Part shown: positions 16,526-23,636 of the stretch, piece after piece
How positions within the stretch are numbered: position 1 is the first letter of the stretch
Layout: each line of letters starts with the position of its first letter
Source of the DNA: JAGPDF01 sp052035735
Lineage (GTDB): Bacteria; Acidobacteriota; Thermoanaerobaculia; Multivoradales; JAGPDF01
Direction: 5' to 3'
Assembly (NCBI GenBank): GCA_052035735.1
Contig: JBPOHI010000010.1
Span: forward strand, 1-64,000
Length of the DNA: 64,000 bases
Program-made: the position numbers and the translations under genes
Notes under the pieces: model-generated
The model's input: only the letters and a program-made list of their open reading frames with translations
Databases searched by the model: none
What the model was told of the DNA's origin: nothing

Positions 16526-17506
16526 ATGGCGAGTCCCGCGGCGCACAGCATTTCCCTGATCGTCCCAGTATATCGCGGGGAGAGCTGCCTCCCGGCGCTG
16601 CTCGAGGAGGTCGAGCCGTGGACTCGCGACTCGCCGACACCGGACGGCCATCGTTTCTCGATCAGCGAAGTCCTGCTGGTGCACGATTGCGGTCCGGACG
16701 CCTCGGACCGGACGATCGAGCAACTCGCCGAGCGCTATCCGTTCGTGCGGCCGGTCTGGCTCTCACGCAACTACGGCCAGCATGCGGCGACGCTCGCCGG
16801 AATGGCGAGCGCTACCGGCGAGTGGGTCGCGACGGTGGACGAAGACGGGCAGCAGGACCCGGCGGACATCGCGCGCATGCTCGATCTCGCCCTCGGCCAG
16901 AGTCTGCAGCTGGTCTACGCGCGGCCCACGCATCCACCGCCGCACGGCTGGCTGCGCAATCTCCTGAGCCGCACGGCCAAGCGGATCGCCATGCGCCTGC
17001 TCGGCAGCTCGGGAATCGGCACCTTCAACAGTTTCCGGCTGGTCGACGGTGAGATCGCGCGCAGCCTGGCGGCCTACTGCGGACAGGGGGTCTTTCTCGA
17101 CGTCGGTCTGTCGTGGATCACCGGCCGGGTGGGGCACTGCCCGCTCCGCCTGCGGGCCGAGCGCGGGCGCGCGTCCGGATACTCGTACCTCGCGCTGCTC
17201 TCCCACTTCTGGCACCTGGTCCTCGCCACCGGGACGCGACCGCTCCGCCTGATCACCCTCGCCGGCTTCGGCTCGGTGATCCTGGCCATGGCGATCAGCG
17301 TCATTGCGGCTTACGCCAAGATGGTCAACTCGGTGCCGGTCCAGGGGTGGACGTCGCTGGTCATCGTCGTCTCGTTCTTCTCCGGTTGCATCCTGACCGC
17401 CCTGGGAGTGATTGCCGAATATCTCGCGGTCACCATGGGAATCCTGATGGGCAAGCCGCTCTACATGGTCGGCAGCAAGCCGACCCGGTCCGCGGCCCGC
17501 CGATGA
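16526..17506 (+). CDS. GT2 glycosyltransferase, DPM1/ArnC-like polyprenyl-phosphate sugar transferase
   Basis: A 326-residue enzyme with an N-terminal GT-A domain and two C-terminal transmembrane helices (about 233-258 and 270-293). This is the architecture of polyprenyl-phosphate glucose/mannose/aminoarabinose synthases. Seen in sequence: SLIVPVYRGE at the N-terminus, RNYGQHAATLAGMASATGEW, and the metal-binding DED at 105-107 in VDEDGQQDP. Such enzymes load a nucleotide sugar on a lipid carrier for GT-C transferases, several of which are encoded nearby. TACACT lies 8 nt upstream of the ATG with no clear Shine-Dalgarno. The stop overlaps the epimerase ATG by 4 bp. Confidence 0.88.
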   Translation: MASPAAHSISLIVPVYRGESCLPALLEEVEPWTRDSPTPDGHRFSISEVLLVHDCGPDASDRTIEQLAERYPFVRPVWLSRNYGQHAATLAGMASATGEWVATVDEDGQQDPADIARMLDLALGQSLQLVYARPTHPPPHGWLRNLLSRTAKRIAMRLLGSSGIGTFNSFRLVDGEIARSLAAYCGQGVFLDVGLSWITGRVGHCPLRLRAERGRASGYSYLALLSHFWHLVLATGTRPLRLITLAGFGSVILAMAISVIAAYAKMVNSVPVQGWTSLVIVVSFFSGCILTALGVIAEYLAVTMGILMGKPLYMVGSKPTRSAARR

Positions 17507-18471
17507 CAGTCGCCTGGGTCGTCGGCAGCGGCGGCCTCCTGGGCTCGGCCCTCTGCCGCGCGCTCGTTCGACGCGGCGCAGAGCTGTTCAAGCCGGCCGA
17601 ACGCTTCCGCTGGGAGCATCCAGCCGAGCGCGAACGCCAGGTCGAAGCGGCGGTCAGCGCTTTCGCCGCCCGTGCCGCCGGGGGGGAGCGGTGGGAGCTC
17701 TACTGGGCGGCCGGCGTGGGCTCGATGGGCAGCCTCGAGGCCGGGCTCGCCGAAGAGACGCGGGCGCTCGCCCATCTGCTCGAGCGGTTGCAGCACGAGC
17801 CGCAGCTCGCCGCTCTGCCGGCGGCCGTGGCCTTCGCGAGCTCAGCCGGCTCGATCTACGCGGGTGCGACCGACCCGGTCATCAGTGAGAGCACACCGCC
17901 TTCACCCAACACCGCGTATGCCCGCGCCAAGCTCGAGCAGGAGGCGAAGGTGGCCGCGTTCGTGCGCACGCACGGGCGGGCGCATGCGCTCCTCGCCCGG
18001 CTGTCGACCCTCTACGGCCCGGGTCAGTCGCACGGCAAGCCGCAGGGGCTCATCGCCCACATCGCCCGCGGCCTCGTGCGCAATCAACCGGTGCGGATCT
18101 ACGTGCCTCTCGACACGGTGCGCGACTACCTGGCCGCTGACGACGCGGCGGCGGCGCTGGTCGAAGCGCTCGACGCGGTGCAGCGCGGGCCTGCCGTGTT
18201 GACCAAGATCTTCGCCTCCGAACGGCCGACGACGATCGCCGAGATCGTCGCCGTGTTCCGCCGCATCGCCCGCCGGGCGCCCAGGATCATCACCAGCGCC
18301 AGCCGGCTGAGCGCTCTCTATCCCCGACGGATGCGCTTTGCTTCGACCGCGGCGCGCGAGCTCTCGCGGCCGCCGGGGGTCAGCCTGCTCGTCGGAGTGA
18401 GCGAGGTGCTGGCTGCGGAGCGCGCCCTGTACGCTCGCGGCGGGACGGAACTGAGGCGGGCGGCGCGATGA
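17503..18471 (+). CDS. NAD(P)-dependent nucleotide-sugar epimerase/dehydratase
   Basis: A 322-residue extended short-chain dehydrogenase. The nucleotide-binding motif GSGGLLG is at residues 8-14, the active-site Ser region is FASSAGSIYAG, and the Tyr-x3-Lys motif is in NTAYARAKLEQ. It probably epimerises or reduces a nucleotide sugar used by the adjacent GT2. The first glycine motif is GxGGxxG, slightly different from GxxGxxG. The ATG overlaps the GT2 stop, and its own stop overlaps the next methyltransferase ATG. The three genes form a translationally coupled unit. The exact sugar is unknown. Confidence 0.82.
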   Translation: MTVAWVVGSGGLLGSALCRALVRRGAELFKPAERFRWEHPAERERQVEAAVSAFAARAAGGERWELYWAAGVGSMGSLEAGLAEETRALAHLLERLQHEPQLAALPAAVAFASSAGSIYAGATDPVISESTPPSPNTAYARAKLEQEAKVAAFVRTHGRAHALLARLSTLYGPGQSHGKPQGLIAHIARGLVRNQPVRIYVPLDTVRDYLAADDAAAALVEALDAVQRGPAVLTKIFASERPTTIAEIVAVFRRIARRAPRIITSASRLSALYPRRMRFASTAARELSRPPGVSLLVGVSEVLAAERALYARGGTELRRAAR

Positions 18472-19178
18472 AGGAGGCGGAGTTCGACGCCTACGCGGAG
18501 CGCTACGAGGCGCTGCACGCGGCCAGCATCGCGATTACCGGTGAAGGGCCAGAGTATTTCGCCGAGTACAAGATCCGCGACATCGCGCGGTCGGTCGCGC
18601 GCGGCGCGGCCCCTTCCGGTGGCGCGGCAGAAGCGCTGCGGATCTGCGATTTCGGCGCCGGCGTCGGCGGCTCGGTGCCTTTCGTCCACCGGCACCTGCC
18701 GGGCGCCCAGTTGACCTGCCTGGACGTCTCGAAGCGCAGCCTGGAGGTCGCCGAGCGGCGCTACCCGGAACTGGCGCGCTTCGTCCACTTCGATGGCCTC
18801 CACCTGCCGCTGCCCGAGGGGCAGTTCGACATCGCTTTCGCGGCCTGCGTGTTTCATCACATCGACCCGCAGGAGCACGCGGTGCTGCTCCAGGAGTTGC
18901 GCCGGATCCTGCGCCCCGGAGGCACGCTCTTCGTCTTCGAGCACAATCCGTGGAACCCGCTCGCGGTGCGCGCCGTACGGAGCTGCCCCTTCGACGAGAA
19001 TGCCCGGCTGATTCCGGGGCGGGCGATGCAGCGCCGACTGCGGGCCGCCGGATTCGCCGGCTGCAGGATTCGCTACCGGGTCTTCTTTCCGCACGCCCTA
19101 CGCGGCCTGCGGCCGCTCGAGGATGCCCTGACCTGGCTGCCGCTGGGGGGGCAGTACTGCGCCGTGGCCCGGCGGTAG
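18468..19178 (+). CDS. Class I SAM-dependent methyltransferase
   Basis: A 236-residue methyltransferase. Motif I ICDFGAGVGGSVPF is near residue 65, followed by LTCLDVSKRSLEVAE, then FAACVFHHI and LRPGGTLFVFEHNPWNP. FEHNPWNP after motif IV is typical of small-molecule and lipid-linked methyltransferases. It is coupled by a 4-bp overlap to the epimerase gene and is last in the plus-strand unit. It converges with the PAP2 gene, which ends 19 bp away. Substrate unknown; a sugar or polyprenyl intermediate is plausible from context. Confidence 0.83.
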   Translation: MKEAEFDAYAERYEALHAASIAITGEGPEYFAEYKIRDIARSVARGAAPSGGAAEALRICDFGAGVGGSVPFVHRHLPGAQLTCLDVSKRSLEVAERRYPELARFVHFDGLHLPLPEGQFDIAFAACVFHHIDPQEHAVLLQELRRILRPGGTLFVFEHNPWNPLAVRAVRSCPFDENARLIPGRAMQRRLRAAGFAGCRIRYRVFFPHALRGLRPLEDALTWLPLGGQYCAVARR

Positions 19179-19197
19179 AGCGACCGTCGAGGCGGGC

Positions 19198-20172
19198 TCA
19201 GCCGGCGGGCGGAGACAGGGCGACCGGCGCCGCCGGCGGCGCGACCAGCCTCCCTGCCGCCCACCATCCGCCCCAGGCGAGCAGCAGCGCCGGGTAGAAG
19301 TCGATTGCGTAGTGCCAGCCGAAATAGACCGCGCTCGCGGCGATGGCGGCGTTCCACGGCACCAGCAGAAAAAGCAGGGGCCGCCAGGTCCGCCAGGCGA
19401 CCAGCAGCCCCAACGCGCTGGTTGCGAGGTGGAGGCTCGGAAAGGCCGCCAGGCCGAAGAAGGGGACGGCAGGAGCCTGCGGGTTCTGCACGATGAATCG
19501 CAACGTCTGGAGCATCGACTGCTGCAAACCGAAGATGTGGGTGTCGGCGAGCGCTGCATACCGGGAGCGCTCGACCAAGGCCGGACCGAGGCTCGGGAAG
19601 GCGAGGTAGAGGAAGCCACCGGCGATGTAGCAGAGCGCCAGTGCGGCGAGCGTTCGGCGCACCACGGCGACGCCGGAGCGGGCCATGGCGACGGCGAGGG
19701 GCAGGGCGAGCGCTGCCCAGGCGTAGTAGTAGACGAGCTGCAGCGCCGCGGAGCGCGGCGGCGCGTGGAAGTGGGCGACCCAGGCGACGAAGTCGCCGCC
19801 GCCCATGTGCAGCAGATCGTCGAGGCGTCCGAGGATGCGATCGAACAGGCGCGGATGCAGCAGCAGCAACCGGCACTTGAGGTTGGTGTAGGCGACGAGG
19901 ACGACGAGCAGGGCCGCGAGCGCCCGCAGGAAGGTCAGCAGCTCGGCGGCGAACGGGCCGGAGGCCGGGGCACCGCGCAGCCTCCGCGCGAGCCGCAGGA
20001 GTGCCCAGGGCGGCAGGATGAAAACGGTCAGGGCGAGCAGGAACTGAAGGTACGAGACGACCAGCGGCCCGAAAGTGAACGGATAGCGCCGGCTCGCGAA
20101 CAGGGTCGTGACGCCGGCGAGAAAAAGCAGCGCGATGCGCTCCTCCGGCCAGAGGCGGGAGAGCCACTTCAT
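19198..20172 (-). CDS. PAP2/AUR1-type membrane phosphatase or phosphotransferase
   Basis: A 324-residue polytopic protein of the PAP2 superfamily. The conserved acid-phosphatase motifs sit in the last third: FPSLH (Ser246, His248) and GWHYAIDFYPALLL (His287, Asp291). The long loop with Gln-rich helices before the first motif resembles the inositol-phosphorylceramide synthase/AUR1 subgroup. It acts on a lipid phosphate at the outer face of the inner membrane. It lies in a minus-strand run with the UbiA-type transferase and the MFS-SpeE fusion. In mycobacteria a PAP2 protein beside the DPPR synthase is the proposed DPPR phosphatase, so that role is possible here. Confidence 0.78.
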   Translation of the reverse strand: MKWLSRLWPEERIALLFLAGVTTLFASRRYPFTFGPLVVSYLQFLLALTVFILPPWALLRLARRLRGAPASGPFAAELLTFLRALAALLVVLVAYTNLKCRLLLLHPRLFDRILGRLDDLLHMGGGDFVAWVAHFHAPPRSAALQLVYYYAWAALALPLAVAMARSGVAVVRRTLAALALCYIAGGFLYLAFPSLGPALVERSRYAALADTHIFGLQQSMLQTLRFIVQNPQAPAVPFFGLAAFPSLHLATSALGLLVAWRTWRPLLFLLVPWNAAIAASAVYFGWHYAIDFYPALLLAWGGWWAAGRLVAPPAAPVALSPPAG

Positions 20173-20203
20173 CGCGCGCGCCCGCTGGCGGACTCGCCGG
20201 CGC

Positions 20204-22774
20204 TCACTGGTACGGCGTGACCTCGGAGGCGAGGTAGCGCCGCTGGTCCTCGAGCAGCCGCCCTTGCCGCCGCCAGAGCTCGCGCATCGCCGGGTGCTCG
20301 GACGCAGGCAGCGCGGCGAGAACGACCGCTGGCGGCTCCTCCGGACGCAACTCGAGCAGGCGCGAGAAGGTGGCGAGCCAGGTCCAGTTGCCGGCGAGGA
20401 GCGTGCCGCTTTCGTATTCGACGGCGGGCAGGTCGTCGACGTGGGGGGGGGTGTCGCCGAGGAAGGCGTCGAGGACGGCGCCCGATGCCAGGTGGCAGGC
20501 CAGGATGTCGGCCGGCCGGCGCATGCCGATGTCGGCGAGCGCCTCGATGATCGCCGGGTCTGCGAAGCCGCTCGCCAGCGCGCTGCTGTCCCACGGTCCG
20601 CCGCCCTTCCTGCCGGTGACGATGGTGAACGAGTTGAGCGCCGAAGGCTCGTACCAGATGACGGTCTCGGGGAAGACGTTCCGGAAGGCGCGCACGATCA
20701 TCGCGAAGTTCGACGGCGTCAGCGTGTACATCGGCAGCCACATCGACACCACGCCGCCGGGAGCGAGGCGCTCGCCGACCAGCCGGAAGTACTCCTCGCT
20801 GTAGAGCGAGCCGTTGCCGGCGTAGCGCGGGTGAATCGAGTCCGAGAGCACGGCATCGAAGGTCTCGGTGCTGGCGAGCAGGAAGTTGCGGCCGTCGTTG
20901 ATCTCGACGCGCACGCGGGGATCGGCGAGGACGGCGTGATTGATCGCGCCGAAGTAGCGGTCGGAGGCCGCGAGCACCGCCGGCGAGAGCTCGACAATAC
21001 GGATCTCGCTCACCGCGTGGCGGGAGACGGCGTGCGCCGTGCCGCCGCTGCCGAAGCCGATGTGCACGACGCGCGCGCCGCGGCTCCCGCCAAGCAGCAG
21101 CGGCAGGTGTCCTTGCATCTTCTGCACCGCATAGAGATCGGGACTCGTGCCGGCGACGTTCACGCCGTTGAGCTCGAGCGACAGGTAGTCGCCCGAGGAG
21201 GCGTGCATGCGGCGGATGGCGACGGCGGCGCTGGCGTCCTCGTGGAAGTGAACGAGATCCTCCGGGCGGTCCTCTCCGAAGACGCCGGCAGCCAGAATCA
21301 CGCGATCGGCGGGCAGCAGCAGAGCGAGACCGGTGAAGAGGAGCGGAGTGGCGAGCGCCAGGGCGGAGATCCAGCGCCTACCGCCGGGGCGAGTCGCCGG
21401 CTCCAGCGCATCCGCGGTGCGCGCGAGCAGCAGGCCGATGAGCGCCGTGACCGCGCCGATCGCGAGCAACGAGCTCTGGCTCCCGACGAGCGGCACCAGA
21501 ACGAAGCCGGCTGCGAGCGAACCGGCGATGCAGCCCAGAGTGTTGGCGCCGTAGAGCGCGCCCAGGTCGCGGCCGACCCCGAGATCGGGATCGCCGCCGC
21601 CGGGACGTCGCGCATAGACGCGTACCAGCAGCGGAAAGCTCACACCCATGAGGAGTGTCGGCGGCAGCAGGATCGGCAGCACCGCGGCGAGCTGCGCCAG
21701 GACCGCGATCCCGAAGCCCTGCGGCCGGAGCGCCTCCGAGAGGGCAATCTGCCTCCCGTTGAGGGTCGCGAAGAGCCAGATCGACAACGGCGCCGTGGCG
21801 GCGATGCCGAGCTCGACTGCGGCCAGAAAAGCGAGCGGACGCTTCAGGCGGTCCGCCGCCCGGGCGATGGCCAGGCTGCCGGCGGCGATGCCCAGCAGAA
21901 AACCGAAGAGCATGAGGCTGAACGCGTAGACGGTCGAGCCGAGGTAGAAGACCAGAATGCGGGTCCACAGCACTTCGAAAGCGAGGCTGGTCGCCCCCAT
22001 CAGCACGGCGGCGAGGAGGAGCCGGCGATCGGCGGCCGGCCGGTGCGCTGCGGCGGCGCCCGCAGTGCCCGTATCGCCCGCGGCGGCGGCTGCGAATCCG
22101 CTGCGCTGGCCCAAGGCGAGCGCACCGAGCGCGGCGGCGAAGTTGAGCGCCGCCGCGAACAGGAGGCTCGCATGGAGCCCGAAGAGCGGGATGGTCAGGA
22201 AACCGGCGCCGGCAACGCCGCAGACGGCGCCCAGGGTATTGGCGCCGTAGAGCAACGCGGTGTCGCGACCCAGGCGGTCGCGTGCCGCGCCGCTCTCCGA
22301 TGCGGATCGCCTGAGGTCGCCCAGGCCGCGGACGATGAGCGGCAGCGTGCCGCCCATGAGCAGGGTCGGCGGCAGCAGGCAGAGCGCCGCGAGGCCGAGG
22401 CGCAGGAGCGCGAAGCTCCACGGCGCGCTGGAGGCGCCGCCGGCCGCGTGATCGACGGCGACGTAGACCCCGGTCATGCCGTCGAAGAAGCGCGGCGAGA
22501 AGATCGCGAACAGGCCGATGCCCAGCTCGAGCAGGGCATAGAGGGTGAGAGGCCGCTCGGTGCGGTCGCTCAGCCGGCCGAACAGCACCGCGCCCAGGCC
22601 GAGTCCGCCCATGAAGACGGCGAGCAGCGTCGCGGTGGCGAGTGTCGTGTTGCCGAAGACCAGCGAGAGGTAGCGCAGCCAGGCGACCTGGTCGACCAGG
22701 CCGGCGGCACCCGAAGCGAAGAAGAGCAGCGCCAGGATGCGCCGGCCCCACGGCGCAGAACGCTCAGAAGCCAT
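20204..22774 (-). CDS. MFS-like transporter fused to spermidine-synthase-like domain
   Basis: An 856-residue protein. About fourteen hydrophobic segments fill the first ~500 residues, with repeated GxxxG-rich helices. A C-terminal spermine/spermidine-synthase-fold domain starts near 550. It contains a SAM-type loop GFGSGGTAHA (about 571), an acidic-tipped strand IVELSP, and NDGRNFL. In place of the aminopropyltransferase D-x-x-D-P it has SDSIHP, so polyamine synthesis is doubtful. Such fusions are widespread in Acidobacteriota and Verrucomicrobia but their function is unknown. Its start overlaps the UbiA-type gene's end by 11 bp, so the two are coupled; PAP2 follows 31 bp downstream. Confidence 0.82.
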   Translation of the reverse strand: MASERSAPWGRRILALLFFASGAAGLVDQVAWLRYLSLVFGNTTLATATLLAVFMGGLGLGAVLFGRLSDRTERPLTLYALLELGIGLFAIFSPRFFDGMTGVYVAVDHAAGGASSAPWSFALLRLGLAALCLLPPTLLMGGTLPLIVRGLGDLRRSASESGAARDRLGRDTALLYGANTLGAVCGVAGAGFLTIPLFGLHASLLFAAALNFAAALGALALGQRSGFAAAAAGDTGTAGAAAAHRPAADRRLLLAAVLMGATSLAFEVLWTRILVFYLGSTVYAFSLMLFGFLLGIAAGSLAIARAADRLKRPLAFLAAVELGIAATAPLSIWLFATLNGRQIALSEALRPQGFGIAVLAQLAAVLPILLPPTLLMGVSFPLLVRVYARRPGGGDPDLGVGRDLGALYGANTLGCIAGSLAAGFVLVPLVGSQSSLLAIGAVTALIGLLLARTADALEPATRPGGRRWISALALATPLLFTGLALLLPADRVILAAGVFGEDRPEDLVHFHEDASAAVAIRRMHASSGDYLSLELNGVNVAGTSPDLYAVQKMQGHLPLLLGGSRGARVVHIGFGSGGTAHAVSRHAVSEIRIVELSPAVLAASDRYFGAINHAVLADPRVRVEINDGRNFLLASTETFDAVLSDSIHPRYAGNGSLYSEEYFRLVGERLAPGGVVSMWLPMYTLTPSNFAMIVRAFRNVFPETVIWYEPSALNSFTIVTGRKGGGPWDSSALASGFADPAIIEALADIGMRRPADILACHLASGAVLDAFLGDTPPHVDDLPAVEYESGTLLAGNWTWLATFSRLLELRPEEPPAVVLAALPASEHPAMRELWRRQGRLLEDQRRYLASEVTPYQ

Positions 22775-23636
22775 AGATCAGCACGAGGACGGTCACTCCC
22801 CAGAGCGCGAGATTCACCAGGAAGGGCGGGTCGTGCAGGATGGCGTCGGTCGGACTCGAGAGCTCTGACTTCTGGTAGAGGAGGAAGAGGAACCGAAAGA
22901 TGCCGAACAGCGCGAGCGGCACGGTCGCCACCAGGTGCTTGGTGCCCAGGCGCGCGGCGGTCGCCGGATCGACGGTGTAGAGCGCGTAGGCGACCACCGT
23001 CGAGGCGGTGACGACGTTGATCATCTGGTCGACGAACGGCAGGCTGTAGTGCTCGAGCACCGCGCGCGTTCCGGACGACGGCGCCGGCTGGAGCGCGAGC
23101 TCGTGCCGCCGCTTGGCGAAGCCCAGGAAGAGGGCGACGAAGATCGTGCACAGAAGGAGCCAGGAGGAGACGTCGACCGCGATCGCGAGCGCTCCGGCCT
23201 CGACGCGCAGGACGAAGCCGAGCGCGATGGTCATGACGTCGAGAATCACGATCCGCTTGAGGCCGAGCGAGTAGAGTACGTTCAACGCGAGGTAGATGCC
23301 GAGGCAGGTCGAGAAGCCCGGCCCGAGCCTCCAGGCGAGCAGCAGGGCTCCTGTGGCGAGCAGCGCGGCGGCCGAGAGCGCCGCGGCGCTGGTGAGCTCT
23401 CCGGCGGCGATCGGCCGCCGGCGCTTGACGGGATGCAGGCGGTCGGCGTCGCGGTCGCGCAGGTCGTTGAGCAGGTAGACCGCGCTCGCGGCAGCACAGA
23501 AGGCGGCGAAGGCGGCTGCCGAGCGCCAGGCGAGGTCGATGTGATCGAGCCGGTGGGCGAAGACGAGCGGCACGACGACGAAGAGGTTCTTCACCCACTG
23601 CGCGGGGCGCAGGGAGCGAAGGAGTGCGGAGAGCAT
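22764..23636 (-). CDS. UbiA-family decaprenyl-phosphate phosphoribosyltransferase-like
   Basis: A 290-residue UbiA prenyltransferase. The N-terminal RPAQWVKNLFV and first aspartate motif N57-D58-x2-D61-x3-D65-x2-H68 with PVKRRRP are characteristic of decaprenyl-phosphate 5-phosphoribose synthases (mycobacterial UbiA/Rv3806c group). The second motif is YSLGLKRIVILDV. The enzyme transfers phosphoribose from PRPP to polyprenyl phosphate, the first step to polyprenyl-phospho-arabinose. An in-frame extension to 23777 was rejected; the ATG at 23636 has TAGAAT 7 nt upstream, fitting the leaderless pattern. The start codon overlaps the divergent YfhO-like start in a CATG palindrome. PAP2 and GT-C genes nearby could complete and consume the donor. 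Confidence 0.88.
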   Translation of the reverse strand: MLSALLRSLRPAQWVKNLFVVVPLVFAHRLDHIDLAWRSAAAFAAFCAAASAVYLLNDLRDRDADRLHPVKRRRPIAAGELTSAAALSAAALLATGALLLAWRLGPGFSTCLGIYLALNVLYSLGLKRIVILDVMTIALGFVLRVEAGALAIAVDVSSWLLLCTIFVALFLGFAKRRHELALQPAPSSGTRAVLEHYSLPFVDQMINVVTASTVVAYALYTVDPATAARLGTKHLVATVPLALFGIFRFLFLLYQKSELSSPTDAILHDPPFLVNLALWGVTVLVLIYGF

